Shown: positions 12,398 to 18,864 of the stretch, one piece after another
Numbering within the stretch: the first letter of the stretch is position 1
Layout: every line of letters starts with the position of its first letter
Origin: Aeromonas tecta
GTDB taxonomy: Bacteria; Pseudomonadota; Gammaproteobacteria; Enterobacterales; Aeromonadaceae
Length of the DNA: 64,000 bases
Assembly: GCF_000820185.1 (NCBI RefSeq)
Contig: NZ_CDCA01000047.1
Span: forward strand, 1-64,000
Direction of reading: 5' to 3'
Notes under the pieces: model-generated
What the model saw: the letters and a program-made list of their open reading frames with translations, nothing else
Database searches by the model: none
What the model was told of the DNA's origin: nothing
Position numbers and translations under genes: made by a program

Positions 12398-13654
12398 ATG
12401 AAGTGGTTGTCTTTTTCTGTCATAGCCCTGCTATCCCTGCCCATCAGTGCCGCCCAGGTGGAGGTGCTGCACTGGTGGACCTCGGGTGGCGAAGCCAGGG
12501 CGGTGGAAGTCCTCAAGTCGCAATGGGCCGAGCGCGGCAACCAGTGGAACGACTTCGCGGTGCAGGGCGGCGGCGGCAAGAGCGCCATGACGGTACTGAA
12601 AAGCCGGGCGCTGGCGGCTAATCCGCCGGAGGCGGCGCACCTCAAGGGCTATGAGCTGCACGAGTGGGCCAGCCTCGGCTTCCTGCGCGATCTCAGCCCC
12701 ATGGCCGAGCACCTCGGCTGGTACCCGCAGCTCTCCCCCATGGTGCGCGAGACCCTGAGTCAAAATGGCGCCCTGATGGCGGTGCCGACCGGCATCCACC
12801 GCGTCAACTGGCTGTGGCTCAACCGCAAGGTGTTCGAGCGGCTGGGATTGACGCCCCCCACCGACTGGAGCCAGTTCATGGCGGTGGCGGAACAACTCAA
12901 GGCGCAAGGGGTGGCGCCGCTCGCCATCGGCAACGAGCCCTGGCAGCTGGCGGTATTGTTCGAAACCGTGGCGCTCGGTGAAGGGGGCAAAGAGTTCTAC
13001 CGCAAGGCCTTCCTGGAGCAGGATGCGGCCACCCTGACCGGGCCCGACATGGTGCGGGTGCTGACCCGCTTCCGGCAGCTGCGCAGCTATGTGCCGGAGA
13101 AATACGCCGGCATGAAGTGGCACCAGGCGACCAACCTGCTGGAGAGCGGCGGGGCCGCCATGCAGATCATGGGAGACTGGGTGAAGGGTGAGCTGAGCGC
13201 CGGCAATTACCGGCCAGGGGAAGACATCGAATGCCTGCCAAGCCCGGGCAGCCTGGGCTTGTTCAGCTACAACCTGGACTCCATCGCCATGTTCAAGCAG
13301 CGCGATCCCGCCCAGTTGCAGGCCCAGGGCGAGCTGGCCCAACTGCTGATGACGCCGAAATTCCAGGAGGAGTTCAACCGGGTGAAGGGCTCCATCCCCG
13401 CCCTGATCAAGCCGGACATGAGCAAGTTCGATCGCTGCGCCATCCGCTCTTACCAAGACTTCCAGCAAGCGGAGCGTGACGGCAGCCTGCTGCCCAGCAT
13501 GGCGGAGGGGATGGCGGTGCCGACCAACATGCGCCAGGCGATCATGGATGTGCTGAGCGGCTTCTTTAACGACAGCAGGGCCAACCCGGAGCAGACGGCG
13601 CTGCAACTGGAGCGGGCCATGCGTTCGACCCGTTCCGGTGCCGAGCAGAAATGA
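12398..13654 (+). CDS. periplasmic sugar-binding protein (GtsA/GltB-like) without permease genes
   Basis: A 418-residue extracellular solute-binding protein family 1 member. The signal peptide is about 1-19 (MKWLSFSVIALLSLPISAA). The mature start QVEVLHWWTSGGEARAVEVL, then GGGGKSAMTVLKSRALA and VPTGIHRVNWLWLNRKVFE, resemble the Pseudomonas glucose/mannose binding protein. It begins 4 bases after the kinase stop, so it is translationally linked to the two-component genes. No ABC membrane or ATPase gene follows; a hairpin ends the unit. It may serve as a co-sensor for the kinase or feed a permease encoded elsewhere. The ligand is not shown by sequence. Confidence 0.85.
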   Translation: MKWLSFSVIALLSLPISAAQVEVLHWWTSGGEARAVEVLKSQWAERGNQWNDFAVQGGGGKSAMTVLKSRALAANPPEAAHLKGYELHEWASLGFLRDLSPMAEHLGWYPQLSPMVRETLSQNGALMAVPTGIHRVNWLWLNRKVFERLGLTPPTDWSQFMAVAEQLKAQGVAPLAIGNEPWQLAVLFETVALGEGGKEFYRKAFLEQDAATLTGPDMVRVLTRFRQLRSYVPEKYAGMKWHQATNLLESGGAAMQIMGDWVKGELSAGNYRPGEDIECLPSPGSLGLFSYNLDSIAMFKQRDPAQLQAQGELAQLLMTPKFQEEFNRVKGSIPALIKPDMSKFDRCAIRSYQDFQQAERDGSLLPSMAEGMAVPTNMRQAIMDVLSGFFNDSRANPEQTALQLERAMRSTRSGAEQK

Positions 13655-13655
13655 C

Positions 13656-13678
13656 AAAGGCGGAGCATCTCCGCCTTT
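13656..13678 (+). terminator. hairpin after the binding-protein gene
   Basis: AAAGGCGGAG-cat-CTCCGCCTTT, perfect arms. It lies between convergent genes and could serve both strands, though the T run is short. Confidence 0.7.
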
Positions 13679-13702
13679 GGGTACCAAAAGAGCCTGTCTG
13701 AT

Positions 13703-13894
13703 TCAGGATTGATCGTTGTCGTCCTCATCCTCGTCGTAGTAGTCGCTGAGCTCGATCCAGAGCCCCAGCCCTATCATCACCATGGCACCGAACCAGGTGC
13801 CGGTGTTTCCAATCGGGCTGCCCAGCACTATCATGGCGAAGGACAGGAACCCCATGCCTGCGTAGGCTTGTAATCTGCCGTAGGAGACCTGCAT
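13703..13894 (-). CDS. small membrane protein, unknown
   Basis: A 63-residue protein beginning MQVSYGRLQAYAGMGFLSF with two hydrophobic segments (about 9-27 and 33-50) and an acidic tail DYYDEDEDDNDQS. The ATG at 13894 is preceded by a near-perfect AGGAGGTG, which decides against the longer ORF starting at 13924. It is a two-helix inner-membrane protein of unrecognised family; the tail probably faces the cytoplasm. It is divergent from the tusA region and convergent with the sugar-binding gene. Confidence 0.7.
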   Translation of the reverse strand: MQVSYGRLQAYAGMGFLSFAMIVLGSPIGNTGTWFGAMVMIGLGLWIELSDYYDEDEDDNDQS

Positions 13895-14064
13895 ATTCAC
13901 ACCTCCTTGTTGAATATGATTCAATTTTTATATTACTCATCGCGCCGGGAGTGGATAGGGCCAGATCACACTTTGGTTACATATGCTGCTTTTCGCCCTG
14001 TAATTTGATTATTTTTTCGCCTTGAGTATCATTGGCAGCTGAATTGGTTGAAGGTTGATTATTG

Positions 14065-14175
14065 ATGAGTGCTTTATTCTGCGACGCGACCCATAAATTG
14101 GACGCAATCGGGCTTCGTTGCCCTGAACCCGTGACGATAGCGCGCAAGAAAATACGGCTGAAGGTTGATTATTGA
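14065..14175 (+). CDS. truncated TusA copy 1 (36 residues)
   Basis: An ORF of 36 codons reading [20 protein letters not shown] and then [16 protein letters not shown] before TGA. It keeps the TusA N-terminus through the CPxP motif with the active-site Cys19 and the first helix, then ends because the 110-bp period is not a multiple of three. Its TGA shares a base with the ATG of copy 2 (TGATG). Substitutions against intact TusA in shared codons are few, and the reading frame is intact, so it may be translated as a mini-protein or act as an upstream ORF. Function unknown. Confidence 0.55.
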   Translation: MSALFCDATHKLDAIGLRCPEPVTIARKKIRLKVDY

Positions 14176-14285
14176 TGAGTGCTTTATTCTGCGACGCGAC
14201 CCATGAATTGGATGCAATCGGGCCTCGTTGCCCGGAGCCCGTGACAATAGCGCGCAAGAAAATACGGCTGAAGGTTGATTATTGA
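14175..14285 (+). CDS. truncated TusA copy 2 (36 residues)
   Basis: The second 36-codon partial TusA. It reads as copy 1 except Lys11 to Glu and Leu17 to Pro (GPRCPEP). Cys19 and the CPxP motif are kept. The TGA again shares a base with the ATG of the full-length tusA at 14285. The chain copy 1, copy 2, tusA is therefore tiled by two TGATG overlaps, which would couple tusA translation to the leader copies. Confidence 0.55.
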   Translation: MSALFCDATHELDAIGPRCPEPVTIARKKIRLKVDY

Positions 14286-14530
14286 TGAGTACTTTATTCT
14301 GCGATGCAACTCACGAGTTGGACGCAATCGGGCTTCGTTGCCCTGAACCCGTGATGATGGTGCGCAAGAAAGTGCGGCTGATGGCCGAGGGGGAGACCCT
14401 GCTGGTCAGCGCCGACGATCCCTCCACCACCCGCGACATCCCCAGTTTCTGCCGTTTCATGGATCACACCCTGATCGCCAGCGAAACAGCACAGGCCCCC
14501 TATCGCTATCTGATCCGCAAGGGTCAATGA
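14285..14530 (+). CDS. tusA: sulfur carrier protein TusA
   Basis: An 81-residue TusA/SirA-family protein that accepts persulfide sulfur on Cys19 from the cysteine desulfurase IscS and passes it to TusBCD for 2-thiouridine formation in tRNA wobble positions. [20 protein letters not shown] contains the CPxP motif; [16 protein letters not shown] and YRYLIRKGQ match E. coli TusA (81 residues). The start follows directly on two truncated copies of its own 5' end. The ridA-family gene follows after 19 bases. Confidence 0.93.
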   Translation: MSTLFCDATHELDAIGLRCPEPVMMVRKKVRLMAEGETLLVSADDPSTTRDIPSFCRFMDHTLIASETAQAPYRYLIRKGQ

Positions 14531-14549
14531 GCCCAGCTTCGGAGCAAAC

Positions 14550-14897
14550 ATGACAGCCATTACCCGAATTGGCACCACGGCCCGTTGGTCAGATGTGGTC
14601 ATTCACAACGGCACCCTCTACGTGGTGGAAGTCCCCGCTACCGAGAGCGCCGACATTCACCAGCAGACCCGTGAAGTGCTGACCAGCCTGCAAGGCCTGC
14701 TGGAAGCCAATGGCTCCGGTGTTGGCAAGATCCTGATGGCCAACATCTACCTCAAAGACATCGGCGACATCGCGGCCTTCAACGCCCAGTGGGATGCTTG
14801 GATCCCGGCGGGCACCGCCCCCGTCCGCGCCTGTGTGCAGGCTCGCCTCGCCCACGAAGGCTACAAGGTCGAAGTGCAGCTGACCGCGGCTGTGTAA
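14550..14897 (+). CDS. RidA/YjgF-family protein
   Basis: A 115-residue member of the RidA (YjgF/YER057c/UK114) superfamily. Family features are HNGTLYVVEVPA, a central SGVGKILMANIYLKDIGDIA and the C-terminal PVRACVQARLAHEGYKVEV, whose Arg aligns with the imine-binding arginine of RidA. RidA enzymes deaminate reactive enamines or imines; whether this subgroup does is uncertain, since the N-terminus differs from canonical RidA. It lies 19 bases downstream of tusA and is probably cotranscribed. Confidence 0.85.
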   Translation: MTAITRIGTTARWSDVVIHNGTLYVVEVPATESADIHQQTREVLTSLQGLLEANGSGVGKILMANIYLKDIGDIAAFNAQWDAWIPAGTAPVRACVQARLAHEGYKVEVQLTAAV

Positions 14898-14955
14898 GTC
14901 GGGAGGGATCTATCCCCGCGATAGGCAGGTAAATCGCCGCCCCCCTCATCCCCAA

Positions 14956-14980
14956 CCCTTCTCCCGCGAGGGGAGAAGGG
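14956..14980. repeat. REP-like palindrome CCCTTCTCCC-gcgag-GGGAGAAGGG
   Basis: A perfect 10-bp inverted repeat within the phrase CCCTCATCCCCAACCCTTCT, a type of extragenic repeat common in proteobacteria. It lies between the RidA-family gene and a terminator. Confidence 0.6.
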
Positions 14981-15018
14981 AGACGAGAGCGCAGCTCCAT
15001 GTCTCTCAACGGCACAAA

Positions 15019-15052
15019 CAAAAAAGCCCCGCCAGATTGGCGGGGCTTTTTT
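15019..15052. terminator. bidirectional terminator
   Basis: AAAAAAGCCCCGCC-agatt-GGCGGGGCTTTTTT, with A and T runs on both sides, between the convergent RidA-family and OmpA-lipoprotein genes. Confidence 0.92.
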
Positions 15053-15072
15053 ATTGCCGGGAACCGGACCGC

Positions 15073-15729
15073 TTAGGCGGTCGGGGTCAGGGTGATGGTC
15101 ACCCGACGGTTCTGGGCCTTGCCGGCGGCGGTGCTGTTGCTGGCAACCGGCTGATCCGGGCCAACACCACTGGTGGAGATGCGGCTGCCGGTCACACCCT
15201 GACCGATCAGTTGGGCGGCGACGGCGTCGGCGCGCTGAGCGGAGAGCTTCATGTTCAGGTCACGGGAACCTGTGCTGTCGGTGTGGCCGACCACGTTCAG
15301 ACGGGTCTTGTCGAACTCGGCCACCACCATGGCAACGCCAGACAGGGTATTGGCCCCTGCCGCTTTCAGCTGGGCGCTGGAGCTGTCGAAGGTGACGTTG
15401 TTCGGCATGTTGAGGATCAGCTCGTCACCGTTACGGGTCACGCTGACGCCGGTGCCTTGCAGCTTCTCGCGCAGCTTGGCTTCCTGCACATCCATGTAGT
15501 AACCGATACCGCCACCCAGCGCGGCGCCGGCGGCCACCCCGGTCAGGATGCCCTTCTTGCGATCACCCTTGCTGGAGGAGAGTGCGCCCACGGCAGCCCC
15601 CGTCGCGGCACCGGCCAGCGCGCCCCAGGCACCCTTGGAGGTCTGGGATTCACCGGTATAGGGGTTGGTAGTACAGCCGGTCATGGCGATGGTCAAGGCA
15701 AGTGCAGGAACGAGTTTCTTGAAATGCAT
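15073..15729 (-). CDS. OmpA-family outer-membrane lipoprotein (YiaD-like)
   Basis: A 218-residue lipoprotein. The signal with lipobox gives a lipidated Cys19 (AMTGC). It is followed by a glycine-zipper segment (GAWGALAGAATGAAVGALSS and GVAAGAALGGGIGYYMD, about 33-80), then a peptidoglycan-binding OmpA domain (about 100-215) with TFDSSSAQLK, VVGHTDSTGSRDLNMKLSAQRA and AQNRRVTITL. The architecture matches E. coli YiaD. It probably anchors the outer membrane to the cell wall. Shine-Dalgarno GAGG precedes the ATG. It is monocistronic, downstream of the four-paralogue cluster on the same strand. Confidence 0.88.
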   Translation of the reverse strand: MHFKKLVPALALTIAMTGCTTNPYTGESQTSKGAWGALAGAATGAAVGALSSSKGDRKKGILTGVAAGAALGGGIGYYMDVQEAKLREKLQGTGVSVTRNGDELILNMPNNVTFDSSSAQLKAAGANTLSGVAMVVAEFDKTRLNVVGHTDSTGSRDLNMKLSAQRADAVAAQLIGQGVTGSRISTSGVGPDQPVASNSTAAGKAQNRRVTITLTPTA

Positions 15730-15823
15730 GGAAAAAACCTCTGAAAAAGAACGACGCTAACCAATGGTCGCGCATTCTACCTCAGGGGAGCGCCAGAGTG
15801 TGACGCTCGGACATCGCCAAATG

Positions 15824-15849
15824 AACAAGGGAGCCGAGGCTCCCTTGTT
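15824..15849. terminator. hairpin between paralogue D and the OmpA lipoprotein
   Basis: AACAAGGGAGCC-ga-GGCTCCCTTGTT, perfect arms. No clear T run on the minus strand. It is placed to end the small secreted-protein cluster. Confidence 0.6.
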
Positions 15850-15897
15850 GAACACTATGACGGGATTGCCCCATCAGTCTCGTTTACGGGCAGTGTC

Positions 15898-16140
15898 TCA
15901 ATACTTGATGTCGCGAGCCTTGTCGCGCCCTTCCTGCTTGGCATCGCGGTGTTCCTGACGGCAATCGGCGTTCCCGACCAGACCGTTGCGGCAATCTTGC
16001 TTGACCTCACGGGAATCCTGACGGGTATCCTGACGCACATCACGGGCCTCACGACGCTGCCGGGCCTGCTCGGTCGCCTGCGAGGGCAGAGCGGTCAACA
16101 GGACGGTAGCGGCAAGCAGCATGAATACAGTCTTCTTCAT
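15898..16140 (-). CDS. small secreted Arg/Asp/Gln-rich protein, paralogue D
   Basis: An 80-residue protein with a signal peptide (MKKTVFMLLAATVLLTALPSQA) and a mature part of repeating R-x-x-D/Q blocks (REARDVRQDTRQDSREVKQD). A two-cysteine loop CRNGLVGNADC follows, then a second charged segment ending KARDIKY. Arg/Lys recur at spacings 3-4-4-3-4, which puts them on one face of a helix. Two helices joined at the Cys loop would make a periplasmic disulfide-clasped hairpin (inference). A -10 box TATAAT at 16188-16193 on this strand suggests its own promoter. Family not recognised; it is one of four tandem paralogues. Confidence 0.75.
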   Translation of the reverse strand: MKKTVFMLLAATVLLTALPSQATEQARQRREARDVRQDTRQDSREVKQDCRNGLVGNADCRQEHRDAKQEGRDKARDIKY

Positions 16141-16241
16141 CGGTAACTCCTAACAACAGATAAAACGCATCGGCATGGCGCTTCTTAATTATACACCGGA
16201 CCTAAAGTGGTATCGGCCGAGGCCCCATGCCGGACTAGCGC

Positions 16242-16496
16242 TCAATACTTGACGTCGCGAGCCTCGTCACGGTTCTCTTGCTTGTTGTCGCGGTTGTCCT
16301 GACGGCAATCGGCATTGCCCACCAGACCCTCACGGCACTCCTGCTTGGCGTCACGGGACTCCTGACGACCGTCCTGACGGATGTCGCGAGCATCCTGACG
16401 CTGCTCACCCTGATTGGTGGCGTGCGCCGGCACTGCGGCGAACAGGGTGCAAGCGGTCAGCAGGGCGGCGCTCAGGCGAGAGATGGAAACAGTCAT
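16242..16496 (-). CDS. small secreted Arg/Asp/Gln-rich protein, paralogue C
   Basis: An 84-residue paralogue of the flanking genes. The signal peptide ends PAHA (about residue 26). The mature part is NQGEQRQDARDIRQDGRQES, then a Cys loop CREGLVGNADC with the same nine-residue spacing as paralogue D, then a charged helix ending EARDVKY. The Arg stripe, the two Cys and the terminal ARD(I/V)KY are conserved across the four genes. It is separated from paralogue D by 101 bases containing a small hairpin. Function unknown. Confidence 0.75.
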   Translation of the reverse strand: MTVSISRLSAALLTACTLFAAVPAHATNQGEQRQDARDIRQDGRQESRDAKQECREGLVGNADCRQDNRDNKQENRDEARDVKY

Positions 16497-16578
16497 AAGG
16501 ACTCCAGATTAAGTTAATGCGGCAGCCAGGTTCGGCTGCCGTCATGGAAGATGGGTTCGGCGAGCCCGCGCTCTCGGA

Positions 16579-16851
16579 TCAGTATTTGATATCGCGAGCC
16601 GCATCGCGCGCCTCTTGCTTGTTGTGGCGGTGCTCCTGGCGGCAATCGGCGTTGCCCAGGAATTCCTCCTGGCGGCAATCCCGCTTCTGCTCGCGAGATT
16701 CCTGACGGACATCCTGGCGCAGATCCCGTGCCTGACGGCGCTCTTGGGCCTGCTCGGTGGCCAGAGCCGGCATGGCCACCGACAGGGTACAGCCGACCAA
16801 CAAGGCTGACAGCAAGGCGCTGCGAACCGGGTGAGGAGTTGAAATGTTCAT
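16579..16851 (-). CDS. small secreted Arg/Asp/Gln-rich protein, paralogue B
   Basis: A 90-residue paralogue. The signal peptide has an N-terminal extension (MNISTPHPVRSALLSALLVG) and ends PALA. The mature part carries QERRQARDLRQDVRQESREQ and a slightly longer Cys loop CRQEEFLGNADC, with ten residues between the cysteines. It ends AARDIKY. It sits 44 bases downstream of paralogue A. A GGCAGCC/GGCTGCC hairpin lies between it and paralogue C (about 16517-16540). Function unknown. Confidence 0.75.
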   Translation of the reverse strand: MNISTPHPVRSALLSALLVGCTLSVAMPALATEQAQERRQARDLRQDVRQESREQKRDCRQEEFLGNADCRQEHRHNKQEARDAARDIKY

Positions 16852-16895
16852 GACGAGTCTCCCTGGTTGATCGGGCTGATATCTGTGGTGCGGAC

Positions 16896-17150
16896 TCAGT
16901 ATTTGACGTCGCGGGCCTTCTCGCGCACGTCCTGTTTCACTTCACGCTTGTCCTGACGGCACTCGTAGTTGTCCTTATTGTTGGCCTGACGACAATCTAT
17001 CTTGGCCTCGCGGATCTCGGGACGCACCTCCTGGCGCACGTCGCGGGAGTCCTGGCGATCGGTCGCCTCGGCGGGCAGGGTCAACAACAGGGTGCAACCG
17101 GTCAGGATCAGGCTGCCGAGGGAGAGGGTGCGAAATGCGTTCAGTGACAT
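16896..17150 (-). CDS. small secreted Arg/Asp/Gln-rich protein, paralogue A
   Basis: An 84-residue protein, the most divergent of the four. The signal peptide ends PAEA. It contains a Cys in SLILTGCTLLL that could mimic a lipobox, but the hydrophobic stretch continues past it, so type I cleavage is favoured. The mature part has DRQDSRDVRQEVRPEIREAK, loop CRQANNKDNYEC and ending KARDVKY. GAGGATAC precedes the ATG. It is first in the minus-strand cluster, and its start region overlaps the end of a short ORF containing the tag fragment. Function unknown. Confidence 0.72.
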   Translation of the reverse strand: MSLNAFRTLSLGSLILTGCTLLLTLPAEATDRQDSRDVRQEVRPEIREAKIDCRQANNKDNYECRQDKREVKQDVREKARDVKY

Positions 17151-17237
17151 GGGGTATCCTCATGATAGTTACCCCGATTTTGAGCAGGTTTGACTGTATG
17201 CCGGCTGTACCGGGCGGTGAAAAATAGCGCCAACCCC

Positions 17238-17305
17238 TGCTGGCACTGGGCGTGGCAGAGGCAGCTCAGCAGATGATCGTTCACCATGCCCACGGCCTGC
17301 ATGAC
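17238..17305 (-). pseudogene. fragment of a duplicated tag 3' end
   Basis: These 68 bases align without gaps to 18080-18147 inside tag (60 of 68 identical by my count) in the same orientation. They encode MQAVGMVNDHLLSCLCHAQC, the C-terminal zinc-site segment of Tag. The upstream part of tag is missing. The fragment sits in a 93-codon ORF (17141-17422) that is probably fortuitous. Confidence 0.75.
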
Positions 17306-17441
17306 CGATAGTGCGGCGGCGGCCCCATCGCCACGACAGACGTCGCAATGTCGGGCAGCGCTTGCAATCCCCCAGATGCGGGGTTGCCGCTCAACGGCCA
17401 GTAACGCCAGAGTGGAGGACATTCCTCACGGAGCCATCCCC

Positions 17442-18002
17442 ATGTCATCTCTGCCTCACGCTGCCCTGCTCGTCATCGACATCCAGGCCGGCCTCCTTCA
17501 CGGCCCCGAGGCGCCCCATGCCGGGACCGAGACGCTGCTCAACATCAATCGCCTGAGCCAGGCGGCCCGTGCCGCCGGTGTCCCCGTGCTGGCGGTGCGC
17601 CACACGGGCCCGGCCGGTAGCCCCATCGCCGCCGGCAGTCCGCTCTGGCAACTGGCGCCGGAACTGGTTGTCGACGACGCCGATCGGGTGTTCGACAAGC
17701 AAAGGCCCAATGCTTTTCATGGCACCGGCCTCGATGGCTGGCTGAAAGAGGACAAAGTGCAGACCCTGATCGTCACCGGCATGAAGACCCAGTACTGCAT
17801 AGATACCACCTGCCGGGCGGCGGCAGATCTCGGCTACTCCGTGGTGCTGGTGAGCGATGCTCATACCTGCATGGATACCCCGCAGCTTGCCGCAACGCAG
17901 ATCATCGCCCACCACAACGCCACCCTGGCTGGCCCTTTCGTGCGGCTGATGAGCAGCAACGAGGTGTGTGACGCGCTGGTCCACGCCCTTCAGCCCAGTT
18001 GA
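17442..18002 (+). CDS. isochorismatase-family cysteine hydrolase
   Basis: A 186-residue member of the isochorismatase-like hydrolases. The expected catalytic triad is Asp in ALLVIDIQAGLL, Lys in DKQRPNAFHGTGL and Cys in TGMKTQYCIDTTCRAA. Such enzymes hydrolyse amides such as nicotinamide or ureidoacrylate; the substrate cannot be read from the sequence. It is flanked by direct repeats of the tag 3' end (17238-17305 and 18080-18147), suggesting the gene arrived or was rearranged together with a tag duplication. A hairpin follows at 18018. Confidence 0.85.
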   Translation: MSSLPHAALLVIDIQAGLLHGPEAPHAGTETLLNINRLSQAARAAGVPVLAVRHTGPAGSPIAAGSPLWQLAPELVVDDADRVFDKQRPNAFHGTGLDGWLKEDKVQTLIVTGMKTQYCIDTTCRAAADLGYSVVLVSDAHTCMDTPQLAATQIIAHHNATLAGPFVRLMSSNEVCDALVHALQPS

Positions 18003-18017
18003 TCCCGGATCTCAAAC

Positions 18018-18047
18018 GAAGAAGGGAGGCTCAGGCCTCCCCTCTTC
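18018..18047. terminator. terminator between isochorismatase gene and tag
   Basis: GAAGAAGGGAGGC-tcag-GCCTCCCCTCTTC, a long hairpin (one mismatch) between convergent genes. Confidence 0.75.
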
Positions 18048-18061
18048 GTCTGTCCTCCGCG

Positions 18062-18643
18062 TTACCCCAGTGTCCCTGACTGCTGACATTCCACGTGGCA
18101 GGGGCAGCTCACCAGATGATCGTTCACCATGCCCACCGCCTGCATGAAGGCGTAGCAAATCGTGCTGCCGACGAAGGTGAAGCCCAACTTCTTGAGGGCC
18201 TTGGCCATGGCGTCAGACTCTGGCGAGGTGGCGGGAATATCGCCGTTGCCCTGACGTTGATTGACGATGGGCGCGCCGCCGACGAAGCCCCACAGATAAT
18301 CCGCGAAGTCGATGCCCTGGGCCTCTAGCGCCAGATAGGCGCGGGCGTTTTTGATGACCGACTGCACCTTGAGGCGATTGCGGATGATGCCCGTGTCTTG
18401 CATCAGCCGCTCCACATCCTGCTCATTAAACCGGACGATGAGCGCGGGATCGAAGTCCGCATAGGAGCGGTAATAGCTGTCGGTGCGTTTGAGAATGGTG
18501 ATCCAGGAGAGCCCCGCCTGCTGGCCATCGAGGCAGAGCTTGGCAAACAGCTCGCGCGGGTCGCGTACCGGCCGTCCCCACTGTTTATCATGGTATTCAA
18601 TGTATTCCGGGTCCTTGGTCACCCAGGCGCAGCGCAGTTCCAT
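18062..18643 (-). CDS. tag: DNA-3-methyladenine glycosylase I
   Basis: A 193-residue HhH-superfamily glycosylase excising 3-methyladenine from DNA. MELRCAWV and EYIEYHDKQWG at the N-terminus, with MVNDHLVSCPCH at the C-terminus, supply the Cys/His zinc ligands known in E. coli Tag. The aromatic and catalytic region includes FAKLCLDGQQAGLSWITILK. AGGAGACGAGG precedes the ATG at 18643, which decides against the longer ORF to 18772. It is divergent from glyQ. Its last 85 bases are the source or sister of the fragment at 17238. Confidence 0.94.
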   Translation of the reverse strand: MELRCAWVTKDPEYIEYHDKQWGRPVRDPRELFAKLCLDGQQAGLSWITILKRTDSYYRSYADFDPALIVRFNEQDVERLMQDTGIIRNRLKVQSVIKNARAYLALEAQGIDFADYLWGFVGGAPIVNQRQGNGDIPATSPESDAMAKALKKLGFTFVGSTICYAFMQAVGMVNDHLVSCPCHVECQQSGTLG

Positions 18644-18864
18644 TCCTCGTCTCCTGTTATTTTTCTCTGCCCGACTCTCTGTCCGACAAGGGGATTTCAT
18701 CGGCCACATGACGGGGCTTTCATCCCGGGCCGACCAGGCCCGGCGCAGCGCCACCCCATGAATCCGCTGCAATTTCGCCTATTATCCGACCATGCCAGAC
18801 GGTATACTCCTTCGGTTAACATTCAGCAAATCTTGCTCTGATTTCACTTCGCGCGAAAAACACT

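Larger units (their letters stand above)
14051..14380 (+). repeat. three tandem copies of the tusA 5' end (110-bp unit)
   Basis: Units at 14051-14160, 14161-14270 and 14271-14380, each starting AAGGTTGATTATTGATGAGT and ending CGGCTG. The third is the 5' end of the intact tusA gene. Copies 1 and 2 agree with each other against copy 3 near both ends, but copy 1 matches copy 3 in the middle (GGGCTTCGTTGCCCTGAACCC), a mosaic pattern suggesting gene conversion. The probable seed was a micro-homology between GGTTGAAGG upstream of copy 1 and GGCTGATGG inside tusA. Confidence 0.95.

Noticed and set aside
17141-17422. 93-codon minus-strand ORF containing the tag fragment, considered as a real gene
   Set aside because: Only the 24-residue Tag piece is recognisable, the start lacks a ribosome site and its end overlaps the start of paralogue A; treated as a fragment.
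18644-18864. T-box or other riboswitch before glyQS
   Set aside because: No T-box core sequence or terminator/antiterminator pair was found.
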